In this document: positions 34,555-46,200 of the stretch, in pieces | Numbering within the stretch: position 1 is the stretch's first letter | Layout of the letters: the number at the start of each line of letters is the position of its first letter | Program-made: the position numbers and the translations under genes | The notes under the pieces: model-generated | What the model was told of the DNA's origin: nothing | Seen by the model: the letters and a program-made list of their open reading frames with translations, nothing else | Database searches by the model: none | Origin: Zanthoxylum bungeanum | Lineage: Eukaryota; Streptophyta; Magnoliopsida; Sapindales; Rutaceae | Direction: 5' to 3' | Assembly: GCA_019454045.1 (NCBI GenBank) | Contig: SKCR01033467.1 | Location: forward strand, 310,001-374,000 | DNA length: 64,000 nucleotides

Positions 34555-35080
34555 CTTAAATCGCTGAATGACGTAAATTCGATCTGTCGCTGAAACACAA
34601 GTCCTGACTTGATGGTATGTATGGTAGAGTTTTTGTGTGCATACCCAAGTGATAACCTCTTACTAAAAGAACAATCGGACTGTAGAGTTCCTCAAATATC
34701 TGTAGGAGAATGAGATAATTTACCAATACTTGGAAAAAAAAAACTATTCAGACTAAATGTATATTATTTAAAAGAAAAAGAAAAAAATAAGAGCAGAAAT
34801 CTACAAGAATACTTGCACATACCATCTTGTTTAAGCTGTTTTTTCACTTCTATTACTGAGACTATTTTAACTCTATCTGTGGAATGATGAAAGTGAAAGT
34901 TGCCTGTTTATTGATTCATTCATTCATGTGAACAAAAATGCAATAAATAGCATTAAGTACTAGTGCTAAAAGTTAAGAGTTTTAATTTGATAATTAGAGA
35001 AATAAGGTTGGGATCTTAACTCCCCAATAAAAAAAAAACCGTCTATGTTTAACAAAATCGGATAATGTGTTATAGTTGGT
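34555..35080. other. Intergenic sequence
   Basis: AT-rich, with nothing recognisable. Confidence 0.35.
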
Positions 35081-35255
35081 ATCCCAAGGGACGTAGTTTG
35101 GTGGTGTAAGACTCAAGATCTCATCCTGAGGTCCTGAGTTCGAATCCAGTGAGTGCGTTTCTTGTAAGAGCCTGAGACAGTCAGATATTTTACCTGCTCC
35201 GTTAAGCCCGGAAGGGTGGTTTGGCGGCGAAATTTTCAACAATTCCAAAAAAAAA
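35081..35255 (+). mobile_element. tRNA-type SINE, copy 6
   Basis: One of the better preserved copies: AAGGGACGTAGTTTGGTGG (A-box region), the 11-bp B box AGTTCGAATCC, AAGAGCCTGAGACAG, CTGCTCCGTTAAGCCC and an A9 tail. No clear target duplication was seen. Confidence 0.82.
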
Positions 35256-35407
35256 TGTTAATTGATTTGCTAATACCATTATTATTATCTTGGTGACCCC
35301 ATTACATATTATAGGGTTTCTAAGCTTAGAAAGAGGTAACCTTTTCTTGAGATCATATACTATATAATATGTGATTTGAGATTTATATATGGGTTTGTTG
35401 TTGCATT

Positions 35408-35635
35408 GGGCCTACATGTGGAAATCCCAAATTTATTCAAAACACACACTTAACCAAATAAATAGTAATAAATAAAAGTATGAGGTTTATAACATTTATT
35501 TATTTATTGATATAACCCCATTTAAGACGTACTATAAAAGAGGTTAAGTGTTATAAACCTCATACTTTTATTTATTACTATTTATTTGGTTAAGTGTGTG
35601 TTTTGAATAAATCTGGGATCTCCACATGTAGGCCC
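35408..35635. repeat. Long inverted repeat (87-bp arms, 54-bp loop)
   Basis: The left arm 35408-35494 and right arm 35549-35635 are reverse complements with about two mismatches. A transcript would fold into a near-perfect long hairpin. There is no open frame. Candidate 3-bp flanks ATT occur on both sides, so it may be a fold-back MITE. Confidence 0.88.
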
Positions 35636-35679
35636 ATTTGTGGGTGCATTTCAGATGCCAAAAGTTACTTTCATTATTT

Positions 35680-36530
35680 TTAAAATTGGATCGGATCAGT
35701 CGGTTCAATCGATCGAATCGAGAATCGATCTCACTGTCGGTATGGTCAAAGGCAAAAAATCGATATGGAAAAAATCGGTTAAAATCAGTAAACTATATTA
35801 GATTGGTTCAATATTTTTTAAAAAAATTTTAAATAATTTTTAATTAAATAAAACTATTTATTAAGCAATCATCGGAGAAACCTTCATTCTGTTGGTGTCC
35901 CATATTCAAAGAAATTCATAGCGAAGCTAACCATCTATCTACCCTAAAAGTCCTTGGAAAATGGGTGCCAGCAGTTCGGTTTCAACTCGAAATTAGATAG
36001 TACGTAAGTGATTACTTGGGCTTTTGGCCACCGATGAAAGGAAGATTTACAGTTCTAATGATGAATGATTGGGAGGTTTATTGGATCTGGGAGTCCAAGC
36101 TCAACTTCTCCACAGGCTTCCACCTAAAGTACGAGCTTCGTCCTTAGCTCTCCACTCGTTCAACGCTATATTTCCATACAATATAAAATATGGACAAGAG
36201 TGGGTGCATTTCACATACCAAAATTGAGACTGTTTGGTTGTTATTAAAACCGGATCGGATCAGCTGGTTCAATTGGCCGAATCAGGAATCGGTTTGGTCA
36301 AAGGTAAAACATCAGTTCAGAAAAATCGGCCAAAATCAATGAACTGGACCGAACTGGTTCATTTTTTTTTAATATTTAATTAAATAAAATTATTTATTAC
36401 GTAAGTCGGTTTTGTTGATTTTTTTATTCCGGTTCAACATGTCAAACCAATAACCCGTTAAACTTTTTACATCATCAATTTGATCACTGATCCGGTTCTA
36501 AAAATACTGGTTACACTGGTATAATAATAT
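35680..36530 (+). repeat. Two copies of a GGATCGGATCAG-type MITE
   Basis: Copies at about 35680-35880 and 36240-36530 share TTAAAA, GGATCGGATCAG, GGTTCAAT, GTCAAAGG and AATTAAATAAAA in the same order; a third, inverted, lies at about 2180-2455. The DNA between them (35885-36235) is unassigned. Confidence 0.55.
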
Positions 36531-36835
36531 CTCTATCGAAAAATGGTAAGTGAATAAATAGAGAATAAATGGAGAATAATTTTTTTTTTGTCATTTTGTA
36601 TATTTAAAATTATATTTTTCCACGGATAAATATGAAATTATTAAATTATAATTTTAAATACACGAAAAAAAAAAAAAAATTTGTCTTCCTCTTCCCTCTA
36701 TCCTCTATTTGTTCACCTATCACTCATCCTCTCTATTATCTTGCTCTTGTATCTAAGAAGTAAGATCACGTGTGTCATATGGTGTCACGCGTGAGGTCTT
36801 ACGACATTCAGACAGAAGCCTACAGAATCCTAAAT

Positions 36836-36870
36836 CCTAACCCTAACCCTAACCCTAACCCTAACCCTAA
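36836..36870. repeat. Telomere-like CCCTAA hexamer tract
   Basis: CCTAA followed by five perfect CCCTAA units. The standard land-plant telomere unit is the heptamer CCCTAAA, so this is a hexamer-type interstitial tract. It sits next to two near-copies of GAGCTGTCTCTC (36871, 36917). Confidence 0.9.
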
Positions 36871-37376
36871 GAGCTGTCTCTCTTTCTCTCTCTTGAGTCT
36901 TTCAAGTACTATTTGGAGCTGTCTCTCCCTCTAACTTGACAAAAGAAGATGACTGTAGTTCTGTAAAAGTTCAAAAGTCCTTATGATTCAGTGGCCAACA
37001 AGAAATAATGACATGCCACCTCAGAACCCATTAAACATCATCTGACTCTCTTTGTTTCTATCACTGTCAGTGACATAAACTTTGAGACAGAATTAAGTTT
37101 CTTCATGGTCTTTTAATTTAATTTGTTTATTATAATAGTACAAGTATACCTAAAAAAAATAACTCAGTAATCCCATAAGTAGATAATAATAAACATGGGA
37201 AGCTGTATTTCAGTAACCGAACTACCATTTTTATAACGTGCATCATCACTTGGAGCCTTTGAATCTTGATGCCCGAGACTTGTCAGAAATTAGTAGTTAA
37301 ATCGTACATCATTGCTTCTATGGTTCCTGAGCTTCAGAGGAAGCACATTCATATGGATAATGCTCTCATATCACTT

Positions 37377-38153
37377 GTTGGGGTTCTTGTTTTGACGGAT
37401 AAATCATGTTATAAAAAAGTACCTTAAATGATATAAAAGCTGGTAAAGATTTTTTTTTTTTTTTTTTGGGGTGGTCTTGAGTTTTCGTTTTCGAAGAAAT
37501 TCCGGATTCATGACTGCGAATTGTCCCTGATTCGTGTCAATATGCCTAGCTCGGGAATGACTATCATCCTTTCACTCTATCTCATTTATCTATTTTTCAG
37601 GGTTATGATTTAGCCAAGATAAATCCAATGGTCCTTATTTTGACAACACAAAAGCCACTCATCAAATTCATTAATGTGTTTTCAAGATAATGACCATTGG
37701 ATTTATTTTGGTTAAATCTTGTAAAATGTGAAGCCTTGTCATCCGTTGGATAAGGGACACGTGGCGCAATCCTTGCCGTTGTCCGAATACATTAAGTTGC
37801 TCACTATATAAAGGATGCTTAGGTTGAGAATTAGGAGAGAGTTTTCATTATTTGTATTCCCTTAATAATTGGCTAAGTGTTAAGCATATTCCCTAGTCCA
37901 AGTTAGTGTAGTCTTCAATTGGGAATTTGAGAGATTGTCACTTTTAGAGATTAGGGTTCTTTGTGAGATTTGGGGAAATACATTTTGTAAACGGATTCAA
38001 GATTCTGTGTGTAATCTTGAAATTGCTTAGTGCAGCGAGCTCCCTATTCCGGAGTTCAACGTGGATGTAGTCGGGAATCTTTCCGACGAACCACGGTAAA
38101 AATCGTGCATTCTTGATTGATTGGTTTGACGATTTGCGACAAAAACTTAACAA
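37377..38153 (+). mobile_element. Possible solo LTR
   Basis: It begins TGTTGGGGTTCTTG and ends ACTTAACA, with a TATA-like CTATATAAAGG (about 37804) and a leader-like stretch after it, the usual layout of an LTR. No target duplication or paired LTR was found, so the call is tentative. Confidence 0.35.
37609..37716. repeat. Hairpin with 42-bp arms
   Basis: Arms 37609-37650 and 37675-37716 are inverse copies with about five mismatches around a 24-nt loop; both contain AAATCCAATGGTC or its inverse. It lies inside the possible LTR above. Confidence 0.75.
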
Positions 38154-38159
38154 ATCTCA

Positions 38160-39298
38160 ATCCTTAAAAGAAGATAAAGGAGATTAGAATGAAATGATAG
38201 TAGCTCAACCCGCCTAGCTCGGCATGGAGAAAGGGCAGGTGGCTATGGCCCCAGAAGACAAGACCCAATGCAAGAAGACAAGGGAAAGTCCCCGAGAAGA
38301 CACATCCGAAGAAACACCTGAATTTTTTTTATAGGAGCAGTGTCCGGGTTTCCAACTGCCGAAGCCCATGCCGCTTTCCCCGAGACCGATGCCTATTCAG
38401 GGCCGGGACACACAAGAGAAGTGAATTGTCAGTTGATCGGATTTTTACATCCCATTAACTGCTAACTCTTACTAGTTTACTGGATACTCTCAATGTTCTC
38501 AAGGGACATGAACCAGTAGTTTTCTATTTAGTTTGTCACCTAAGTTCGAATCTTTAAGAAATAAGAGGATAAAAAATTAAATTTGAACTTGACCCGCCCC
38601 TCTGCCTAAAAAAGAAACTGGATACTCTCAATCCACCTAGGTTCGAATCAAAACTTTATGGAGAGTTACAGTTCACACGAGTCATTTGAATCAATAATCC
38701 CACATGAAACTATATAATTAGTTTGAATCTACCTTCAATTTACATGTTTCTTTTTCATTACTGTTTTACACTTGTGCTAAATCATAGAGTCTGTTAATAT
38801 GTGACATTCCACATGACTATCGAAGATGAGCCTGTGATGAGTTATAAATTTGTATCCCCTTAGACACAACAAATAAACAATATATATTCCACAAACTATA
38901 TTTTTAACTCAAAGTCTCAAACAAGTGCTTCTGTAATTTCATTTTAACTCGTATACTCTGAATTATTCTGAAAAGTGGTAGTTCGAAATTTGTAAAAAGT
39001 AACAGAGGGGAAAAAATTTTGTATATGTTAAAGAGTCATGGCCCTGAAGGAATAGTGAAAATGGTAAACCAAATTCTCAAGGCAAGTCGCTGGAAAACAT
39101 GACCAATACAGTGGAACAATCTGCATATTTCAGAATTAATTACCTAAAATGTTGTTCACCTTGAAGTAAAAAAGAAAAGTAACTTAATTTAAAAAAATGT
39201 GGAGAAAATTTAACCATTTTCTTCTGTTTAAGGAGACAAAGTTCTCACTTAGGCTTGTAGCCTAATAGTATGTGAGAATATGAGTTCGAGCCTCCACA
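38160..39298. other. Intergenic sequence, no gene recognised
   Basis: A GC-richer stretch at about 38210-38420 (repeated GAAGACA words) has no open frame of note. The rest is AT-rich. Confidence 0.35.
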
Positions 39299-39313
39299 AG
39301 TTCAACAATAGAA

Positions 39314-39495
39314 GTTTTCAAGAGACGTGTTTTGATGGTGCATGGTTTAAGATTTAACTTTCAGGTCTTACGTTCGAATATAAGGAGTGCGTTTCTTGTA
39401 ATTAAGAGTCTTGGACAGCCATAGATTTTATTTGTTCCGTTTAAATCCAAAATGAATAGTTTGATGTGGTATTTCCATCAATTTAAAAAAAAAAA
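39314..39495 (+). mobile_element. tRNA-type SINE, copy 7
   Basis: Flanked by a perfect 15-bp duplication AGTTCAACAATAGAA (39299-39313, 39496-39510). It keeps GAGACGTGTTTTGATGG, ACGTTCGAAT and GTGCGTTTCTTGTAA, but is diverged in the 3' half, and ends in an A12 tail. Confidence 0.88.
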
Positions 39496-40040
39496 AGTTC
39501 AACAATAGAATTAACTTTAAGTAATATTATTAGTCCAATATTTGTAGAAAAAAATTCATAATTACTTTAAATCATTTGTTTCATTCTATTAGTTCAGTTT
39601 TTTACGGGGTGTAGTCACAAGGGCGAGGCCAATTGTCCTAAAAAAACTGACAGATAGGGGTCCTGATGGCTAGAAATGTTGCTTGTAAAATCAGCATGGA
39701 ATCGTTTTGTACGCTGAATAGACTCGAGGACTGCAAAGCTTTCTGTTTCTTGATCTAAATTGCCTCGTGATATTAAAGCTCTGTTCATGTAAATGGGCAA
39801 AACACTGCCCCTCGTTTATTGAGAAATTACAAATAGAAAAAAATCTTGGATACTATTGACACCACCACTTCTATCTAGACCCGGTTACATTTCCAGTTCG
39901 GAATCGAAACCGAACCGGTAGAAATTTGCTGGTTCCAATCAATTCCAATTTTGGAACCAGAATTAGATTTGTTCGGTTCGGTTATGTTAGGTTTTTACCA
40001 TAACCGGGCTGAATAGAACTGGACAGTTCCAATCGTTTAG

Positions 40041-40299
40041 CTTGAGCGGGCTCGTGCCCAACCCCAAAAGGCCTCGTGAGGTTGGGGAACACCCGTGACA
40101 TATAAACCAGGTGGGCGTCAGATATTCAAGCGATGTGGGATATCCACCCGCCCTTCACCCTCCCCCCGAACGTGGCTCTGATACCACTTGAGCGGGCTCG
40201 TGCCCAACCCCAAAAGGCCTCGTGAGGTTGGGGAACACCCGTGACATATAAACCAGGTGGGCGTCAGATATTCAAGCGATGTGGGATATCCACCCGCCC
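40041..40299 (-). mobile_element. Minute TRIM-like LTR element
   Basis: Two identical 113-bp direct repeats (40041-40153, 40187-40299) flank 33 bp. Those 33 bp contain GGCTCTGATACCA (40174-40186), the complement of the tRNA-iMet primer site, and a CT-rich stretch that on the minus strand reads as a purine tract GGGGGGAGGGTGAAGGG. This is the layout of a terminal-repeat retrotransposon in miniature. The two repeats show no difference by eye. A flanking duplication is not evident and part of the tract (CCCGCCC) is repeated past the right LTR, so it may be the product of tandem recombination. Confidence 0.78.
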
Positions 40300-40513
40300 A
40301 AATAAAACGACTAGTTTTAGGGGCAATTTAGGTAGCACAAAAATAATCTTAAAATATATAAATATGAGTCATTCTTCATTTTTTCAATACATCAATTCTC
40401 AATTCCCTCAATTTCTTTTATTCTCTCATTCTCAATTCTATCATCTTCAAATTCACAAATTGATTTAATTTCTTCAATATTAACAAAAAATAACAAGCTC
40501 ATCTGAGAACATC

Positions 40514-42700
40514 ATGTCCAATGTGTCATCCCAAGAGAGCGGCCAAAGTATCGGTACATGGAGAAGAGAAGTTAAGTCTCGATCTTCCGATATTTTCAAA
40601 ATTCATTTTCATTTAGTCGAGACTGAAAATGAAGGTCCAAAAGTAATATGCAACTATTGTAATGTATCTTACAAATTTACTGGCGGCTCTGGCAATATAA
40701 AGAAGCACTTGGATGAATATCATGCCGCTGAAATTGGACTTGATACAACACAAACTCAAGTGAGCACGTACGCTTCATCTAGTAGAGGTACAAGTTCTTT
40801 AGATTTATTTAAATATCCTGATGCTAAAAATAGAGAATAAATTGCTAAATTTACTTATATGACACATCTTTCTTTAACTTTTGAGGATTTTTTGTTTGAA
40901 TCGTTGGAAACCATGCCGCCAAACCACCCATTCCGGGCTTAAGCGTAGCAGGTAAAACCTCTAGCTGTCTCAGGCTCTTACAAGAAACGCACTCTCTGAA
41001 TTCGAACTCAGAACCTCAAGGTAAGATGATCCTCAACCCTACACCACCAAGCCACGTCCTTTGGGGACTTGGTGAAAAATCACTTTTACTAATTATGTTC
41101 GAAATGCTTTAAATCCTGCTATATGTAAAATGCTCAGAAATACAACAAAACTATAAAATTTTAAATTATACAAAGATGATAAAATTATTTTAAATGGAAA
41201 ATTTAAAGATATTAAAGGCCGTCTTTCTATTTGTTCTGATATTTGGAGTGACCATTGACAAACACACTCATACATGAGTGTGATTTGTCATTGGATTGAT
41301 GCATCATGTAGCATTCAAAAATGACTTATTGCATTTTGAGTTTTTGATGAGCATCATACTGCATAAAATATTTATAGAGTGATTAAAATAATTTTTGATG
41401 AATATAATTTATTATGTAAAATTTTAACAATTAATTTTGACAATACATCTGCAAATACCGCATCAATTCGAGATTTAAAAGAAATGCCAAGCAAATTTGG
41501 GGGGATGATTTTTCATGTTCGTTGCACATGTCATGTTCTTAATTTACGTGTTCAAGATGATCTGACTTTTTTTAGAACATCACATTAATCATGTTAAGAT
41601 CGCACTTAATTGTATTTGGTCATATTATATTCTAATGTGAGGAGAGAATGAGCCAAATTTTGTAAAATAAATTGTCAAATCGGTAAAATTTTCACGAGAT
41701 GTCCCAACTCATTGGAATTCAACTTATTTTATTTTAACTTAAGCTTTTCAATACAAATATACATTATGTATTTTTTTCCCAACATGTTCAACATATAACA
41801 CTTTTACTTAGTCAATGAGATATTTGTGAAAAAAATAGAGCTTTTAATTTTTTTTTAATGATGCTACAAATGTTTTTAATGGAGTTTATTATCCTACAAC
41901 AAATTTACTTATTGTTAAATGTTTGAATATTGTTGGTACTTTATATGAGCATGCCGAAAGTTATAAATATTTATGATATTATTTTAATTGAAGCTATTAC
42001 TGTTATGAAGAGAAAATTATTGACTTATTTTAAAGACATTTCATTAATTTATCTTATTAGCACAATTTTTTATCCTAAATTTAAATTAGAAGGTTTGAAT
42101 ATTGGCTTACAAATTTATTATGCATTTTTAGGAATAAATGATGAAATTAATATTAGAAAAATAATAGATAGAATAAAAATTGATTTAATATATTTATTAT
42201 TAATGATTATGTTAGTAGATATAAGTTGCAATCATCAAGACAATCTAGTAGCGAACATGTAATACATTCAAGACTTAGCGTATGCGATCATTGGTTATTA
42301 CAACGAAATAAAAAACAGAGGAATAACACGACTAACAATCCGGAATTAGATAATTATTTATTTACTAATTTCGAGTTTTCTTGAAAGTTTAGTAAGTAAA
42401 AATTTTCAAGTACTTGATTGGTGGACCCGACATCAAAATGTCTATCATGTTTTATCAATTATTGATAAAGAGGTGCTGACAACACCTATTTCCACTGTTA
42501 TGGTTGAACAAGTCTTCAGCTTAGGAGGTGATATTTTGGAAGCGAAACGGTCTTCATTATATCCAAGCACTTTAGAAACAACAACATGTATGAATAATTG
42601 GACCCGAGCTGATCTGAGACAACAAGAAGATGCCCCTGATGACTTTGAAGACTTGTTCGACAATACATCTGCAAGTGCAAACGGAACGAGAGCTGAATGA
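40514..42700 (+). pseudogene. hAT-family transposase pseudogene
   Basis: Starts MSNVSSQESGQSIG. The first 108 codons contain a BED zinc finger: VICNYCNVSYKFTGG with the C-X2-C pair and the HLDEYH histidines. A SINE follows at 40891-41068. Past it are shifted or stop-containing fragments: a stretch up to VWSDH-like residues (about 41230), ILTINFDNTSANTASI with RCTCHVLNLRVQD (41379-41588), and the C-terminal dimerisation region STVMVEQVFSLGGDILEAKR with TTTCMNNWTRADL (42473-42700). Numerous stops and frameshifts make it inactive. Confidence 0.88.
40891..41068 (-). mobile_element. tRNA-type SINE, copy 8, inside the hAT transposase
   Basis: On the minus strand it runs AGTCCCCAAAGGACGTGGC, GGTGGTGTAGGGTTGAGG, the B box GAGTTCGAATTC, CTTAAGCCCGGAATGGG and GGTTTCCAACGATTC. 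It interrupts the transposase reading frame between the BED finger and the catalytic region. Confidence 0.88.
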
Positions 42701-42921
42701 TCAACAGAAGACATATAATGATAATGAGTAAATAATTATAATGTAATATAAATTCAATTTAATAATTCCAAATAAATTTAAAAAAAAAACTGAAACCGAA
42801 CCGGAACAAAACGGTTCGGTTCCGGTTTTCGGTTCCACAAAGCGTGAAATCGGGTATCGGACGGTTCAGTTCCGATTCGAAACCGAACCGAACCGAACCG
42901 GTGGCCAAATCTACTTCTATC

Positions 42922-43240
42922 ACTCTCGCTATCTAATTAATTGGCATCACATATTTATAACTATTTTTAATTTCAAATACCGATACGTTTAATCAAACAA
43001 GTTTTTTCCCGTCGTAATTTGTTTTATCTGAAAAAGCTGATTTAATCGAATATCAACAGAGATGGTACTTCGGCAAACTTTCAGTATACAATCTATAAGT
43101 ACCCAGAAGAATAACACAAATTAAGAATATGAGTCTCCCACTGACAACGAAGGTTTGGAACAATTTTTGAGAGAGATTAACTACAAACAATGCAGATAAG
43201 TCTGGTAATGCGTTTTAAGCAAATAAGGAAATAATACAAC
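42922..43240. other. 3' flank of the PTB gene
   Basis: Short AT-rich stretch; the part next to 43241 is presumably the PTB 3' untranslated region. No further feature seen. Confidence 0.45.
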
Positions 43241-46200
43241 TCATCTAGTGTAGAAAGGAGGATAGCCTGGCCGCGAAGTACCACCCGCAGTTGGAACTCC
43301 TTGTTGAGTCACTGGCAAGGCAGGTTGTGACAAGGGCGAGGAACCTGCGGGTGTCGGAGCAGTGGCATAAGCAGGAACTGGAGATTGCGGGTATGTTAGT
43401 CCGGCAAAAGTTCCTGTGGCTGAGACATAAGCTGGGGGTCCAGCTTGTGCAGATGGATTCCAAGATGGCACTTGTCCGGGAGGAAATTGACCCGGCACAG
43501 CAGCTGCATACTCACTACCAGGATAAACTGGAGTAGCCTGATGATTCTGCCATACTGCTGGAGCAGCAGATACGCCGGGGATCTGTTGTGCCGCAAGCAA
43601 ACTCAGATCTTGGACTGTATAATCTCTACTTTTATCACTATAAGCCTGCAGAAGCAATTATCAAATTAAGCTGATTTAAGAAAGTGAATTTCATATAACA
43701 TATATAATAAACTAGAATTCAACTGCAAACAGGGACCAATTAAGTGTCAAGAAGCGTACTTTTTAGCAGCCAAATCTATTTCGATCATGAAGGAATCCAC
43801 TTTTTCTTCTAAGGATGTCTAAATCTTTTTTTCCCTTTTTTTTTTCTTTTTAAATTTTTCTCATGAACTTTAACTCAAAAACATATATTAATACCTTAAC
43901 ATTGAGATCAGTATGACGAGAGTATGATAGATGAAGCTTACAATAGCCACCATCATAAATGCAGTGTCCCTCCAGAGATTCTTTCGCAACTGCTGCAGTT
44001 GTAATGTCTGGAAGAGAACAACATTCACATCAGGACAGCGTAATAAAAACCTACCAACTGTGAATAAGAACATGCATGCACTAGAATTTTGGTCGTGTGA
44101 TCAATAACTACAAAAAGAAATTAAATATTTACCATTAAAAAAATTCAAAAAAAAAAAAAAATTCAAACCAAGGAAGAAAAGGAGAGAACAGTAGGACACA
44201 CTCGTGGAAACAGAACATAAGCAAATGACAGAAGGAATAGATCACTACTTTTAACCCTGGGACAAAGAGACTATAAGCTTAGAATTTTCTAAAATGTGAG
44301 ACTTGGAAGCTTCAAGTCTAAAAAATGTAGGATATGAAAATTTGGAATAGCTGCAAGAAAAAGACTTCATTCTTCATCTCTTCCTCTCTATATTCTATAA
44401 TGTAGACGAGTACTAATCCTAGTAAGAACCACGTACAAAATTGCAAACGAAGAGCAAGTCAGCATGTTAGAATCTAGTGTGAGGCTCTCTACAAATTCCA
44501 ACAGGGGCAATCAGTAGGATTTACCTTCAAGTGATCAAGTCTTAGCTTATTGCCAAAGAGAGTGTATTTTTATGAGCAATAATTACTCTTCCAAGACTTG
44601 CCATTCTTTTGATTCACTAGCCTGACAGGAGAAAAATTCCAGATTCCTGTCTGCGGTCTGCCTATCTAGAGCCCAAAAGCATGCTTGAAAGAGTAAGAGT
44701 TCCCCGCTAACTCACAGTTAAGGCGGGAATTCAACAAGCACATAATCAATCACAACACTAAGAGCCATTTAGAGTTTGCTAAACATGAGAAATAGGTCTC
44801 TGACAATTTCATTTGTCCAATTTTACTTGGCTTCCTAATATTACAATACATGAAGCATTGTTTTAAAATTCGGTTGAGGCGGCCGCCTCGCCGCCTCGCG
44901 GCGAGGGCGCGTTGAGGCGGCCGCCTCTTTCGGTTTTTCCAAGGTGGCCGCCTCATGCGCATTGCGCAGTACTTTTTTTTTTTTTTTTTTAAATTTTTTT
45001 ATTGATCTGTCATGTTTCTGCCAAGTTTCCTCAAATAATTTGTAGCTGTATAATATATGGATCCCAAAATGACTCATAGAAGAAACACAATTATTGAATA
45101 TAATTTTTTAGATCTTGAAAGTTTAAATTTCTGTTGCTATTTTATGTAATTAAAATTTTCAAAAAAAAATGGAAATATATATAAACACACACTTTATACA
45201 AAAATAAAAAATAAACAATTCCAAATCTTGTCAAATCAATTGAATGTAGATCTGTCTTCCAACCAACATTGGCTGGCTATTTGGAGTCTAATAATATTTT
45301 TTATGTAACAAATTCATATAATTATTTATTTATTTATTTTCCCTCTAAATTAATCAATAATAGTTCTAGAAAGAATAGACTGCATCAATTAATTAACAAG
45401 TTGGTTGGAATCATTTCTGTAAAGATTCTTCAACATAAGGTTAGGGATTTGCAAAGATTTGCTTTGTCCTCGAGGCGCCCGCCTCGCCGCCTCGAGGCGG
45501 TCCGCCTCGCGCCTCAATGGCCGGCCGCCTCGAGGCGCCGCCACGTATTTTTAAACATTGACATGAAGGACATCATCTTTCATTGGATTGGAGAGGATGA
45601 ATCCCAAAAGTCAACTAAAACAAATGGTATTGTCATATGTCAAGCGAGGTCGGGGATGACCCTAATTCCAGATAGAGAACAACGGTGACAAAGGATCCAT
45701 GAACATAAAACTCGAACTGAAAAAAAAAAAAAAAAATTCCAACCTTGGCAAAAAATGCAATCCATCATTGATTTCTTGAGCACTACACTTCACTATTTGA
45801 GTTCGAGATGCAATAATGTATCATCAATACATAAGGGTGTTAGAAAGGTTCCAAGCAATACAAGGGTGAAGGTTTGGTAAATTACTAAATTTTGTGGATC
45901 CAATTACAGTTTCTTCCATATTGAAATATAGAGAGAATGAAAACAAACATGGAGTGGAGAGAGGAGAAGAAAAAACCAAAATAGGAACAATAAAAGGAAC
46001 AATAAGCTGCATTTGAAGTTCGAACTTAAATTAAAACAAAATTTAGATTTATATATTGACTATGGAAAACCAACTGTTCTGTAAAATAAAGAATTTTTCA
46101 TGAGTCAAGCAGCTCCTTACAAGGAATATACAAAGACCACTTATAGACAAGACACGAGATTAGAGAAAAAGGGGGAAGTAAATGGAGATATATGTAAATA

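Larger units (their letters stand above)
39876..42913 (+). mobile_element. hAT transposon with decayed transposase, 3038 bp
   Basis: Perfect 8-bp duplication CTTCTATC at 39868-39875 and 42914-42921. Termini are TAGACCCGGTTACA and the inverse of TAGATTTGGCCACC; subterminal DNA is packed with CCGAACC/GGTTCGG. The interior holds a transposase pseudogene (40514-42700) and two younger insertions, a TRIM-like element (40041-40299) and a SINE (40891-41068). Confidence 0.9.

Noticed and set aside
43245..43669. Plus-strand frames over the last PTB exon
   Set aside because: Antisense shadows of the Pro/Ala/Gln-rich PTB tail.
44750..45077. Arg/Pro-rich frames
   Set aside because: Translations of the GC-palindrome end of the intronic hAT element.
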